Below, in pieces: positions 24,389 to 33,629 of a stretch of 64,000 bases of DNA. How positions within the stretch are numbered: the first letter of the stretch is position 1; the number at the start of each line of letters is the position of its first letter. A model generated the notes under the pieces. It searched no databases. It was not told where the DNA came from and worked only from the letters and a program-made list of their open reading frames with translations. This stretch comes from Campylobacteraceae bacterium. Its GTDB lineage: Bacteria > Campylobacterota > Campylobacteria > Campylobacterales > Campylobacteraceae. The translations under genes and the position numbers were made by a program. The stretch spans positions 62,001 to 126,000 of the forward strand of contig CAADYZ010000019.1 of assembly GCA_900753405.1 (NCBI GenBank). Reading direction: 5' to 3'.

Positions 24389-27300
24389 CTAGTTCGCGCT
24401 TGCCTCGTCACTAAAATCTGCCAATGCAAGACGCTTTAACTGCCTGTAACGGCGTTGGCTGTCTGCTTTGTTTTGTGCTAGCAACTCAGTTGCGTGCTCT
24501 GGGTTGAGCTTTTTGAGTGCGTTGTAACGCGTCTCACCAAGCAAGAACTCCTCGTAGCGCTCCCACTCTGGCTCTTTTGAGGTGATTTTCAGTGGGTTTT
24601 TGCCCTCTTTTGCTAACGCTGGGTCGAAAACATAAGTCGGAATGTAGCCGCATTTTGTCGCAAGCTCAGCCTGTGCGCCTGACTGCGACAAGCCACCTTT
24701 GATGCCGTGGGCGATACAAGGCGAGTAAGCGATGATCAAGCTCACGCCGTCATACTCCTCAGCCGCCGCTAGGGCTTTGATGACATTTGCTTGGCTTGCA
24801 TTTGAGTTGATTTGTGCGACAAAAACATTTCCGTAAGTCATCGCGATCTGCCCTAAATCCTTCTTTTGCACCTTTTTGCCGTCTGCTGTAAATTGCGCGA
24901 TCGAGCCTGAGCGGCTAGATTTTGAGCTTTGTCCGCCCGTGTTTGAATACACCTCAGTGTCAAGCACTAGGATATTTACATTTTTACCACTTGCTAGAAC
25001 ATGGTCAAGTCCGCCGTAGCCGATGTCATACGCCCAGCCGTCACCGCCGATGATCCATTGTGACTTTTTGGTGATGAAGTTTTTCAAGCAAAGAAGTGCT
25101 TGCGCGCCTGCTAGCTCTGGATTTGCCTCCAAAATCGGCAACAATTTCTCTTTAACTTCAAGCGTTTTAGCGTAATTTTCTCTGTTTGCTAACCACTCAT
25201 TGTAAAGTCCAGCAACTGCGTTTGGCACGCTATCCATCGTCTCTTTCATCACCATCTCAACGCGGTCACGCATCGTGTCAGTTGCGATCTTCATCCCAAG
25301 CCCAAACTCTGCGTTATCCTCAAACAACGAGTTTGCCCACGCAACGCCGTGTCCGTTTTTGTTTGACTTTCTATAAGGCGTGCTAGGCGCTGAACCGCCG
25401 TAAATCGAGCTACAACCAGTCGCGTTTGCTACGATCATCTCCTCGCCATAAAGCCTTGTAAGCTGCGTGATGTAAGGAGTTTCGCCGCAACCCGGGCAAG
25501 CGCCGCTAAACTCAAATAACGGCTGCGCAAACATCGCATTTTTCGCGTTTGCTTTGCCTGAAATGTCATCTTTGTAGGTGATCTTCTTAAACGCGTAATC
25601 CGCATCCTCTTGCACCCCTTTGTCAAGCTCTTCGCCAAGTGGAACCATCACAAGCGACTTTTCTTTTGAAGGGCAGTTTTGCGCACAAAGCTCACACCCA
25701 GTACAGTCAAGCGGGCTTACTTGAATTTTGTATTTTAACCCCGCAAAATCTTTGCCTTTTGCGTCCAAAACTCTCTCGCCAAAGCCCTCAGGCGCAGCTT
25801 GAATCTCCTCTTCGTTAATCAAAAATGGTCGAATTACTGCGTGCGGACAAACAAAGGCACATTGGTTGCATTGAATACAATTTTCTTTAATCCACTTAGG
25901 CACCATCACGCCAACGCCGCGTTTTTCATACTCAGTCGTGCCAGCTTCAAAATGCCCGTCTTCGTAACCCAAAAACGCCGACACTGGAAGCGAGTTACCG
26001 CGCGCAGCGTTGATCGGTTTTACGATGTTTTCGATGAAGTCGTTGCCTTTGTATTTTGAGTCGTGTGAGCTAGCCACCTCGTCAGCCAAATTCGCCCACT
26101 CAGGCTTAACTTCAATCTCAACCAAGCCGTCCGCACCAACATCAATCGCCTTGCAGTTCATCGCGACAATCTCATCGCCCTTTTTGGCGTAAGTTTTCTT
26201 CGCGTATTCTTTCATATAATTTTGCGCTTCGTCAAATGGGATGATGTTTGCAAGTTTGAAGAAGGCTGACTGCATAATCGTGTTTGTGCGGTTGCCAAGC
26301 CCGATCTCAACGGCAAGTTTTGTCGCGTTGATAATGAAGAATTTCGCATTTTTTTGCGCCAAAAGTCGTTTGACTTTGTTTGGAATGCGTTTGATCGTCT
26401 CTTCTTTATCCCAAATCGAGTTTAACAAGAATGTGCCGTTGTCTCTAAGCCCATCCACAACATCATAAATGTCAAGATACGCCGCAACTGAGCAAGCCAC
26501 AAAGTGCGGGCGTGAAACGAGGTAGGTTGCGCGAATTGGGCGTGGCGAGAAACGCAAGTGGCTGCGTGTGTAGCCGCCTGACTTTTTGCTGTCGTAAGCA
26601 AAATACGCTTGTGCGTAAAGGTCGGTTTTGTCGCCGATGATTTTGATCGAGTTTTTGTTTGCACCAACCGTGCCGTCCGCGCCAAGTCCGTAGAAAAGAC
26701 ACTCTTTGCAAAGCTCATTTGTCAAACTCATCGCCTCGCCAACTTCCAAATTCGAATTTGACACATCGTCTATGATGCCGACTGTGAAGTGGTCTTTTGG
26801 CGCGTCTAGTTTCAAGTTGTCGTAAATTGCGATCATCTGCGAAGGATCAACATCTTTTGAGCTAAGTCCGTAACGCCCACCGACAATCACAGGCGCGTCC
26901 TCGCGTCCGTAAAACGCCGCTTTGATGTCAAGGTAGAGCGGCTCGCCAAGTGCGCCCGGCTCTTTTGTGCGGTCGATGACGGCAATTTTCTTAACGCTTT
27001 TTGGAAGCACATCAAAGAAATATTTAAGACTAAATGGTCGGTAGAGATGAACTTTTACGACACCGACTTTCTCGCCTTGTCTGCCAAGGTGGTCGATCAC
27101 CTCTTCTAAACACTCATTCACCGAACCCATCGCGATGATTACTCGATCCGCCTCTGGGTCGCCGTAGTAGTTAAACGGCTTATAGTCGCGTCCGGTTAAT
27201 TCTGAAATCTGACGCATATAATCCGCCACAACATCAGGCAACGCTTCGTAATATTTATTTGTCAATTCGCGAGTTTGGAAGTAGATGTCGTCATTTTGCG

Positions 27301-27952
27301 CCGTACCGCGAGTTTTTGGGTTATCTGGATTGACCGCGTTGTTGCGAAATTCCTTCACCGCCTCCCAGTCGAGCATTTTACCCAACGCGTCATAGTCAAT
27401 TAGCTCGACTTTTTGGATCTCGTGGCTTGTGCGGAAACCGTCAAAGAAGTGCAAAAACGGCACTTTGCCTTTGATCGCTGCTAAGTGAGCAACGCCCGCT
27501 AAGTCCATAACCTCTTGAACCGAGTTTGAACAAAGCATAGCAAAGCCCGTTTGGCGACAGGCGTAGATGTCTTGGTGATCGCCAAAGATCGACAATGCTT
27601 GTGCTGCTAGCGAGCGGGCTGAAACGTGGATGACGCCCGGAAGCATCTGTCCTGCGATTTTGTACATATTTGGAATTTTAAGCAAAAGTCCTTGCGAAGC
27701 CGTGTAGGTCGTAGTTAGCGCGCCAACTTGAAGCGAGCCATGAACCGCACCAGCCGCGCCGCCTTCACTTTGCATCTCAACCACCCTAACCGTTGTGCCA
27801 AAGAGGTTTTTCTTGCCTTGTGCCGCCCACGCGTCCGTAAAGTCTGCCATCGGAGAACTTGGGGTGATCGGGTAAATTCCAGCCACCTCAGTAAAAGGGT
27901 AAGAGGCGTAAGCTGCCGCCTCGTTGCCGTCCATAGTTTTAAATTTAGCCAT
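24389..27952 (-). CDS. por: Pyruvate:ferredoxin (flavodoxin) oxidoreductase, single-chain
   Basis: This oxidises pyruvate to acetyl-CoA and CO2 with reduction of ferredoxin or flavodoxin. It is the main pyruvate oxidation route in Campylobacter. The 1187 residues hold the fused domains in the usual order. First comes the N-terminal substrate/TPP domain (YPFTEVAGIYPITPSSPMAD), then the CoA and gamma-type regions. A two-cluster ferredoxin domain follows (CIQCNQCAFVCP near 690, CTGCELCAQNCPS near 745). Last is the TPP-binding domain (CPGCGETPY, IGGDGWAYDIGYGGLDHVLA, DTEVYSNTGGQSS). A repeat copy lies in frame at about residues 396-402 (SNSNLEVGEA). The start follows AAAGGATAAGTT. Confidence 0.96.
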   Translation of the reverse strand: MAKFKTMDGNEAAAYASYPFTEVAGIYPITPSSPMADFTDAWAAQGKKNLFGTTVRVVEMQSEGGAAGAVHGSLQVGALTTTYTASQGLLLKIPNMYKIAGQMLPGVIHVSARSLAAQALSIFGDHQDIYACRQTGFAMLCSNSVQEVMDLAGVAHLAAIKGKVPFLHFFDGFRTSHEIQKVELIDYDALGKMLDWEAVKEFRNNAVNPDNPKTRGTAQNDDIYFQTRELTNKYYEALPDVVADYMRQISELTGRDYKPFNYYGDPEADRVIIAMGSVNECLEEVIDHLGRQGEKVGVVKVHLYRPFSLKYFFDVLPKSVKKIAVIDRTKEPGALGEPLYLDIKAAFYGREDAPVIVGGRYGLSSKDVDPSQMIAIYDNLKLDAPKDHFTVGIIDDVSNSNLEVGEAMSLTNELCKECLFYGLGADGTVGANKNSIKIIGDKTDLYAQAYFAYDSKKSGGYTRSHLRFSPRPIRATYLVSRPHFVACSVAAYLDIYDVVDGLRDNGTFLLNSIWDKEETIKRIPNKVKRLLAQKNAKFFIINATKLAVEIGLGNRTNTIMQSAFFKLANIIPFDEAQNYMKEYAKKTYAKKGDEIVAMNCKAIDVGADGLVEIEVKPEWANLADEVASSHDSKYKGNDFIENIVKPINAARGNSLPVSAFLGYEDGHFEAGTTEYEKRGVGVMVPKWIKENCIQCNQCAFVCPHAVIRPFLINEEEIQAAPEGFGERVLDAKGKDFAGLKYKIQVSPLDCTGCELCAQNCPSKEKSLVMVPLGEELDKGVQEDADYAFKKITYKDDISGKANAKNAMFAQPLFEFSGACPGCGETPYITQLTRLYGEEMIVANATGCSSIYGGSAPSTPYRKSNKNGHGVAWANSLFEDNAEFGLGMKIATDTMRDRVEMVMKETMDSVPNAVAGLYNEWLANRENYAKTLEVKEKLLPILEANPELAGAQALLCLKNFITKKSQWIIGGDGWAYDIGYGGLDHVLASGKNVNILVLDTEVYSNTGGQSSKSSRSGSIAQFTADGKKVQKKDLGQIAMTYGNVFVAQINSNASQANVIKALAAAEEYDGVSLIIAYSPCIAHGIKGGLSQSGAQAELATKCGYIPTYVFDPALAKEGKNPLKITSKEPEWERYEEFLLGETRYNALKKLNPEHATELLAQNKADSQRRYRQLKRLALADFSDEASAN

Positions 27953-28105
27953 AACTTATCCTTTGTGCTAAAATGAAGTAATTAATCATTTTTAGCTTAT
28001 TTTGGCTTAATCAATTTTAAAATCACTCCTTAAAAAAGCAAAATGTTACTTTTTTACACAGCAAATTTTGTTGTAAATCAATTTCAAATTCGCTTTTAGC
28101 AAAAT

Positions 28106-28252
28106 TTAATTTTCGCAACCAGTTAGCGGTTTGGTTGAAGCAAAATTTCTGCCTTGCGTTTTTTGATTTAGCTCAAAATAACCGCAAATTTTCTCAAAAT
28201 ACTCAAATTTTCTAACATTCGCCTCGCCAAATTTGGCATTTTTGACAAACAT
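28106..28252 (-). CDS. Possible small ORF or gene relic
   Basis: The 48-codon frame begins MFVKNAKFGEANVRKFEYFE and ends at a TAA, with GAAGAG just before the ATG. The frame is open for about 27 more codons upstream of the ATG, back to a stop. The amino acid make-up looks protein-like (KRCKIGVCKRLKEEL precedes the ATG), but I recognise no family. It could be a small protein, the end of a decayed gene, or chance. Confidence 0.2.
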   Translation of the reverse strand: MFVKNAKFGEANVRKFEYFEKICGYFELNQKTQGRNFASTKPLTGCEN

Positions 28253-28754
28253 CAACTCTTCTTTCAGCCTCTTGCAAACGCCGATTTTACAACGCTTTTT
28301 GCCAAAAAAACGCCTACAAACGCCGCTTTTGTCGTCGTTTTACAAAACTCGCCTTGCTGTGTCAAATTTTAGTCGCGACTCTTTTGCCGCCAAAGCGTTT
28401 TAACCAAAAACCATTTTCACAAAAACTGGTTACTTTGCTGGCAAAAACCGCCCACCGCACTAGCAACGCCTAGCTAAATCGCCAATTTTTTTTACAAACA
28501 AATTTTGTTAGTGTTACTTTTTGTAACAACCTTTGACACCTTGACCACCAGTTTAAAAAGAGCAAAAAACGCCAAAATAACCCTGCAAAAACTGCCTAAA
28601 ATTTCAAAGCAAGGCTTTGAAAATGTCACTTCGCAACTTTCACTTACCAAACTCGCAAAATTGTTAGAACCAAATTTGATTTAACAAAAATGCCTAAATG
28701 TTTAGATTAATCGTAAAAAACTATCAGTTTTTACGCAACCTTGAAAGCGTTGCA

Positions 28755-28823
28755 GGGGGATTGGGGGATTAAAAGGCGGATTTGCGGGAGCGACTTCGCA
28801 ATTCAAGCCCCCCCTTGTCCCCC
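28755..28823. repeat. G-rich/C-rich two-part inverted repeat
   Basis: GGGGGATTGGGGG (28755-28767) faces CCCCCCCTTGTCCCCC (28808-28823). An inner TTGCG / CGCAA stem lies at 28782-28786 and 28797-28801. The RNA would fold into a long hairpin. It differs sharply from the AT-rich surroundings. Confidence 0.6.
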
Positions 28824-29017
28824 TTTTGAAATAAAATTAACTTCGTAAAACAACCGACATCTTAAAACTGCGAAAACCAAATTTGGTTTTAACAAATTTT
28901 TAGACTTTTGGATTTGAACCAAAATGAGGATTAAAATTGTAAAACAAATGCTTCACCTACGCGTTTGCGCTAGTAAAACTGCACTAAAATTAAAAAAAAC
29001 TAGAAGCAAAGAGCCAA

Positions 29018-29047
29018 AAACTTGTCAAATTCGAATTTGACAAGTTT
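29018..29047. repeat. Perfect 30-base palindrome of the dispersed motif after leuC
   Basis: AAACTTGTCAAATTC is followed by its exact reverse complement. It lies 17 bases beyond the leuC stop and could act as a terminator-like hairpin. Confidence 0.9.
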
Positions 29048-29064
29048 AAAGCAAAAGAAGTTAA

Positions 29065-30324
29065 TCAAAGTTTGGTTGGAGAGATGATTTTGCCTGCGAT
29101 CGCGCTTGCGGCAACGACTGCTGAGTTGGCTAGATAAACCTCACTTGTGCGGTCCCCCATCCTACCGACAAAGTTACGGTTTGTCGTGCTGATGCACCGC
29201 TCGCCTGAGCCCAAAATTCCCATATACCCGCCCAAGCACGCGCCGCAAGTCGGGTTGCTCACAACCGCTCCTGCCTCCGCGAAGATCTCGTAAAGCCCTT
29301 CTCGTTGCGCTTGCAAAGCCACTTTTTGAGTCGCAGGGGTGATGATCAGCCTTGTTTTTTTGGCAACCTTTTGTCCTTTTAAAATGCTTGCTGCTACGCG
29401 CAAATCACTAAGTCTGCCGTTAGTGCAAGAGCCGATAAACGCCTGCTCAACGCTAATCTCATCCTTCATCGCCTCACTCACGCTTTTGCCATTACTTGGC
29501 AAGAAAGGATAAGCCACAACTGGCTCTAACTCGTCAAGGTTGATTTTCACCACTTTTTCATAAACCGTGTCTGCGTCTGCTTGAAAAATTCGTGGCTCGC
29601 GCGCGAGTTTTACCGAGTTTAAAAACTCTTGCGTAATCTCATCAACCGCGATGACGCCGTTTTTCGCGCCCGCTTCGATCGCCATATTACAAATGCTAAA
29701 ACGCCCGTCCATATCAACGCTTTTTAGCCCTTCGCCGCAAAACTCCAACGCCTTGTAAAGCGCGCCATCAACGCCGATTTGTCGGATCAGCTCTAATATG
29801 ATATCTTTGCCAAAAACCCACTTGTTGAGCTTGCCGCTTAGCTCGACTTTGATCGAACTTGGCACTTTAAACCAGTTTTTTCCAGTGATCATCGCATATG
29901 CAATGTCCGTGCTTCCCATCCCCGTGCTAAACGCTCCGAGCGCGCCGTGAGTACAGGTGTGGCTGTCTGCGCCGATGATGATGTCGCCGGGTCCAACAAG
30001 CCCCTTTTCTGGGATCAACGCGTGCTCGATCCCCATCTGCTTCTCGTCAAAAAAGTATGGTAAATCGTGCTCGTAAGCAAACTCGCGGCTGATTTTGGCT
30101 TGGTTTGCGCTGGCGATGTCTTTTGCGGGAATGTAGTGGTCCATTACGATGGCAAAACCGCGTGGATTTGCGAGTTTTTTCGCGCCACTTTCCCTAAAAG
30201 CTTTGATCGAAATCGGCGTTGTGATGTCATTACCAATCACCATATCAATCCCAACTTCTACGATCTCGCCTGCCTTCACCTCGCGCCCCGCCGCAGCAGA
30301 GAAAATCTTCTCAGTTAATGTCAT
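29065..30324 (-). CDS. leuC: 3-isopropylmalate dehydratase large subunit (aconitase family)
   Basis: This is an aconitase-family enzyme that isomerises 2- to 3-isopropylmalate in leucine synthesis. The [4Fe-4S] ligands are in VGSDSHT-type GADSHTCTHG, FIGSCTNGR and PTCGACLGGY. The 419 residues match the shorter LeuC/homoaconitase-like class rather than the longer C. jejuni-type LeuC. I chose ATG 30324 (MTLTEKIFSAAAG), which has AAAGGAG upstream. The longer frame to 30366 adds only a repeat-derived leader (MDLNSVLTNFKG). No leuD small subunit follows: 1.1 kb of gene-poor DNA lies downstream. Confidence 0.88.
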   Translation of the reverse strand: MTLTEKIFSAAAGREVKAGEIVEVGIDMVIGNDITTPISIKAFRESGAKKLANPRGFAIVMDHYIPAKDIASANQAKISREFAYEHDLPYFFDEKQMGIEHALIPEKGLVGPGDIIIGADSHTCTHGALGAFSTGMGSTDIAYAMITGKNWFKVPSSIKVELSGKLNKWVFGKDIILELIRQIGVDGALYKALEFCGEGLKSVDMDGRFSICNMAIEAGAKNGVIAVDEITQEFLNSVKLAREPRIFQADADTVYEKVVKINLDELEPVVAYPFLPSNGKSVSEAMKDEISVEQAFIGSCTNGRLSDLRVAASILKGQKVAKKTRLIITPATQKVALQAQREGLYEIFAEAGAVVSNPTCGACLGGYMGILGSGERCISTTNRNFVGRMGDRTSEVYLANSAVVAASAIAGKIISPTKL

Positions 30325-30356
30325 TTTCACTCCTTTAAAATTTGTCAAAACCGAAT

Positions 30357-31196
30357 TTAAATCCACAAATTGTCGATCAGCCTTGTCTTGCCAACTCTTG
30401 CGGCGATGAGCAAAATCGTCTCGTGCAACTTAGCGTGGCTTAACTCGTTGAATTCTCGATCCACCACCGCCGTGTAGTCTTTTTGTGCTCCTGCGGCGGC
30501 TAGAATTTGGCTCATCTTCTCGTTCAAACTCTGCGCGTCTGTAACGCCGCGTGCAACAAGTTGCGCCGCCTCTTTTAGCGCCCTGCTAAGACTTAGCGCG
30601 ACCTCTCTTTCTTCGCTGCTTAAATACGCATTTCGCGAAGAAAGCGCCAAGCCGTCCTTTGCCCGCACCAGCTCGCACGGCACAATTTGCAGCGGCAAAA
30701 AGAGGCGCGCGACAAGATTTTGCACAACTGCGACTTGCTGAGCGTCCTTTTTGCCAAAGTAGGCTTTGCTTGGGCGAATGAGCGAGAAAAGTTTTGTCAA
30801 AACCGCACAAACTCCGTCAAAATGCCCCGCCCTGCTCGCCCCTTCAAAGAGGCTAGAAAGGCGCTTGCTGGCTAGAATTTTTGGCTCGTCATCCGAGTAA
30901 ATCTCCTCAGCTTGTGGCAAAAAAACCGCCGCCACGCCCGCCGTTTCACACATCGCCAAATCCGCCGCCTCTTTACGCGGGTAAGCCGCCAAGTCCTCGT
31001 TTGGCAAAAACTGCGTTGGATTGACAAAAATGCTGACAACCACCGCTTCGTTTTGACTCACGGCTTGGTTGATTAGACTTAAATGCCCCTCGTGTAACGC
31101 CCCCATAGTCGGCACAAAACCGACATTTTTCACACCATTTTCCTCTAAACTTTGACGAAACTGCTTAATCTCGCTTATGCTTCTACAAATTTTCAC
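30357..31196 (-). CDS. panC: Pantothenate synthetase
   Basis: This joins pantoate and beta-alanine with ATP to give pantothenate, the substrate of CoaX (6.3 kb). Motifs are VGFVPTMGALHEGHLSLI (HxGH), SIFVNPTQF, YFGKKDAQQ and LALSSRNAYLS (KMSKS-like). The 279 residues are typical. The start is GTG at 31196 with GAGG upstream. The stop codon lies inside a repeat copy (TTAAATTCGGTTTTGACAAA on the minus strand), which also forms the gap to leuC. Confidence 0.94.
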   Translation of the reverse strand: MKICRSISEIKQFRQSLEENGVKNVGFVPTMGALHEGHLSLINQAVSQNEAVVVSIFVNPTQFLPNEDLAAYPRKEAADLAMCETAGVAAVFLPQAEEIYSDDEPKILASKRLSSLFEGASRAGHFDGVCAVLTKLFSLIRPSKAYFGKKDAQQVAVVQNLVARLFLPLQIVPCELVRAKDGLALSSRNAYLSSEEREVALSLSRALKEAAQLVARGVTDAQSLNEKMSQILAAAGAQKDYTAVVDREFNELSHAKLHETILLIAARVGKTRLIDNLWI

Positions 31197-31229
31197 ATCT
31201 ACCTCGCAAAAACCGAATTTGATTTAACG

Positions 31230-31943
31230 CTATGTTAAATTTTGTTTTATAAATATAAGTTTTTTTTGCTTAAAGCTTGCTATGTAAAACTCACCTTCAA
31301 TCCCAAACGCCGCAAAATTAAAGTAATTTTTCTCACCAAACTCAACGCTCTCTCCTTGGTGGTAGTGCCCTTCGCAGACTCTTTTAGTTTTGTAGCGGTC
31401 GATTTTGCGTGAGATGAGCTCTTTGAAGTTTTGAATTTTAAAGCCCATATTTTTGCTCTTTTGTTTGCGTAAAATGGCGCGCGAAATGGCGTAAAACAAC
31501 GCACAATCCACCAAATCAAGCGCCCACACAAGCCACCTCGCCCGCAGCATTTTTAACGCCGTTTGCTGAAAAAACGGCAAAAACACATCGCCGTGGGCTA
31601 GGCTAAATTCCTCGCCAAATTCGCTGGAAAAAACCGCTGGCTGCTGACTAAGGCTAAACACCTTTATTTGCGGAAAAATTTGGCGTAAATTAAAGTCGTG
31701 GTTGCCTTCAAAATAGTAAATCTCGCACCTTTTGCCGAGCGTGTTTAGCCGCTGGATGTAGCTTTGAAAAACCTTTTGCGTGAAGCAAGTTTTGCTTAAA
31801 AAGTCAAACATATCACCCATCAAAAACAGCTGCGGCGGCGGATTTTGCTCCATTTTGTCTAAAAATTTGGCAAACAAGCAGCGGTTAAAGCCGTTTTCGT
31901 GCGCGTCTGAGACAAAAACCGCGCCATTTTTTATGAGTTCCAT
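31230..31943 (-). CDS. UDP-2,3-diacylglucosamine diphosphatase-like metallophosphoesterase
   Basis: The 237-residue protein is a calcineurin-like phosphoesterase with all metal motifs: VSDAHEN, MGDMFDF, FEGNHDFNLR, LAHGDVF and CEGHYHQGE. This pattern, and the neighbouring lpxB and the lpxA of the window, suggest LpxH, which cleaves UDP-diacylglucosamine to lipid X in lipid A synthesis. The sequence is divergent, so LpxH activity is inferred. It starts at ATG 31943 after GGGGCGAGG. Confidence 0.75.
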   Translation of the reverse strand: MELIKNGAVFVSDAHENGFNRCLFAKFLDKMEQNPPPQLFLMGDMFDFLSKTCFTQKVFQSYIQRLNTLGKRCEIYYFEGNHDFNLRQIFPQIKVFSLSQQPAVFSSEFGEEFSLAHGDVFLPFFQQTALKMLRARWLVWALDLVDCALFYAISRAILRKQKSKNMGFKIQNFKELISRKIDRYKTKRVCEGHYHQGESVEFGEKNYFNFAAFGIEGEFYIASFKQKKLIFIKQNLT

Positions 31944-31961
31944 CCTCGCCCCTTGTTCGCA

Positions 31962-31995
31962 AATTTGTCAAAATCAAATTTGATTTTGACAAATT
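31962..31995. repeat. Perfect 34-base palindrome of the dispersed motif after greA
   Basis: AATTTGTCAAAATCAAA is followed by its exact reverse complement. It begins at the base right after the greA stop codon TAG. Confidence 0.92.
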
Positions 31996-32478
31996 CTACT
32001 CAAAACTAATCGCCTCAAACCTAACATCGACAATCTCAACCACCCTTGTCGAATTTGGCAGCCTCAGCTCAACTTCGTCTCCAACGCTCTTACCCATCAA
32101 CTGCTTTGCAAGCGGCGTTGAAATGCTGACATAGCCGCGCGAGAGGTCGCTTTCAGTCACGCCGACAATAGTCCATTTCTCCTCGCGCCCGTCCTCGTCC
32201 TCAAAGACGATTGTCGAGCCAAATTTCACCTTGTCGTGTGCGTACGCCGAAGGGTCGATCACCTTCGCGCGGCTGATGAGGTCGCTTAGCTCGGCGATCC
32301 TCGCTTCGATGAAAGCCTGTTTTTCGCGCGCGGCGTGGTATTCTGCGTTTTCTTTTAAATCCCCGTGCGAACGGGCAATGTCGATCTCAGTCACCACCGC
32401 TGGGCGTTGGACAAGTTTTAAGTCTTTTAGCTCGTTTGAGAGTTTTTCATAGCCAAATTGTGTCATTGGTTCAGTCAT
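31996..32478 (-). CDS. greA: Transcription elongation factor GreA
   Basis: GreA rescues backtracked RNA polymerase by stimulating transcript cleavage. The N-terminal coiled coil holds the acidic tip region (SHGDLKENAEYHAAREKQAF), and the C-terminal FKBP-like domain has YVSISTPLAKQLMGKSVGDE. The length is 160 residues. The start follows AAAGGATGAAA, and the ribosome site overlaps the end of lpxB, so lpxB and greA are coupled. Confidence 0.95.
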   Translation of the reverse strand: MTEPMTQFGYEKLSNELKDLKLVQRPAVVTEIDIARSHGDLKENAEYHAAREKQAFIEARIAELSDLISRAKVIDPSAYAHDKVKFGSTIVFEDEDGREEKWTIVGVTESDLSRGYVSISTPLAKQLMGKSVGDEVELRLPNSTRVVEIVDVRFEAISFE

Positions 32479-32481
32479 TTT

Positions 32482-33531
32482 TCATCCTTTTAGTATTTTT
32501 GCGACATTTTTCGCACTTCCGCAGACTAGATATTCGCGCAAAACTTCGCGACTCTTTGCGAACGCCTTAAAATCGCACTTTTCGTAAGCCTCAAAAAGCC
32601 GTTGCGCACTCACTTCACTACCAATCAACTCCTCGTGAAGCGGCTTTTTTCCCAAAAAGTCGAAGATGATGTTTGCAAGCCCTGCGTGTTTGAGTTTGAC
32701 AAGCTTTCTTGCCAAAAAAATGTCGATCGCATTTGCCTTGTAACACAAAACAAACGGCGTGCCAATGAGCGCGGCTTCAAGCGTTGCTGTGCCTGAGCAG
32801 ACAAAGGCAAAGTGCGACTTGCTTAGCGTTTCGTGCGTGTTGTAGCTTAACTCAAAACCGCTTACATCCCCATAAACCTCGCTCCCACGAAGGTGCGGCG
32901 GGATGACAAGCGTGCATTTAAACTCCTTAAACTTTGGCAACAATTCTCTAAAAACTGGCATTAACCGCGAAATTTCGCCCTTGCGAGAGCCGGGCAAAAA
33001 GGCGACCTGCCGCCGCGTCTGCTCCCCTGCCAAAACCGAATTTGACCCGAATTTCGCCGAAATTTCATCCAGCAGTGGATGTCCTAAAAACTGCGCTTTT
33101 TTAAAAAACTTTGTCTCAAAAGGGAAGATGCAAACCGCGTTGTCGCAAACCTCATCCACAACCTTCGCCCTTGATACGCGCCACGCCCAAACTTGCGGTA
33201 AAATGTAGTAAGTAACTGGCGTTGTCACGCCTGCTTTTTTCAACGCCTTTGCGAGCGGAAGGTTAAAGGCTGGCGAGTCGATGAGTAGCACCGCGTCACA
33301 CTCTTTTGCGACCTCACACATCTGCTTAATCGCCCTTTTTGCCTTTAAAATTAATGGCAAAACCTCCACAAACCCCATCGCACTAAACTCGCCACTCTCA
33401 TAAAGTGGCACGCCAAATTCGCTAAACCTTTCGCCAAAAATTCCTTTTAACTCAACCTCGCCTAAATGCGGCAAAATCTGCTCAAAATGTAGATTCGCGC
33501 TTGCTTCTAGGCTAGAAACTAGCAATTTCAA
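32482..33531 (-). CDS. lpxB: Lipid-A-disaccharide synthase
   Basis: This GT19 glycosyltransferase joins lipid X and UDP-diacylglucosamine to make the lipid A disaccharide at the inner membrane. Motifs are LVSSLEASANLHFEQIL, AVLLIDSPAFNLPLAKALKK, YYILPQVWAWR, FLGHPLLDE, FLPGSRKGEI and SGTATLEAALIGTPFVLCYK. The 349 residues are normal. It starts with TTG at 33531 (AAAGG upstream), unusual but well placed. A repeat copy is in frame at about residues 162-167 (GSNSVLAGE), in the variable loop before LPGSR. Confidence 0.93.
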   Translation of the reverse strand: MKLLVSSLEASANLHFEQILPHLGEVELKGIFGERFSEFGVPLYESGEFSAMGFVEVLPLILKAKRAIKQMCEVAKECDAVLLIDSPAFNLPLAKALKKAGVTTPVTYYILPQVWAWRVSRAKVVDEVCDNAVCIFPFETKFFKKAQFLGHPLLDEISAKFGSNSVLAGEQTRRQVAFLPGSRKGEISRLMPVFRELLPKFKEFKCTLVIPPHLRGSEVYGDVSGFELSYNTHETLSKSHFAFVCSGTATLEAALIGTPFVLCYKANAIDIFLARKLVKLKHAGLANIIFDFLGKKPLHEELIGSEVSAQRLFEAYEKCDFKAFAKSREVLREYLVCGSAKNVAKILKG

Positions 33532-33581
33532 ATATTTTCCTTTGAACTAAATTTAAGGTAGCACTCGTCCGCCACCTCGCC

Positions 33582-33615
33582 AAAATGTCAAAATCAAATT
33601 TGATTTTGACATTTT
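33582..33615. repeat. Perfect 34-base palindrome of the dispersed motif after hemE
   Basis: AAAATGTCAAAATCAAA is followed by its exact reverse complement, 14 bases beyond the hemE stop and upstream of lpxB. Confidence 0.92.
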
Positions 33616-33629
33616 CAAGCCTCGCCGCG

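Larger units (their letters stand above)
27953..29064. other. 1.1 kb gene-poor intergenic region
   Basis: This is the longest stretch without a convincing gene. It holds the por leader (27953-28060), an AT-rich tract, and a possible 48-codon ORF or relic at 28106-28252. It also holds partial repeat copies (28083, 28674, 28872), a G-rich/C-rich inverted repeat (28755-28823), and a perfect palindrome after leuC (29018-29047). Both flanking genes are on the minus strand. I see no tRNA, transposase or known riboswitch. Confidence 0.6.

Noticed and set aside
28755..28823. G-quadruplex
   Set aside because: Only two long G runs are close together on one strand; pairing with the facing C runs is a better explanation.
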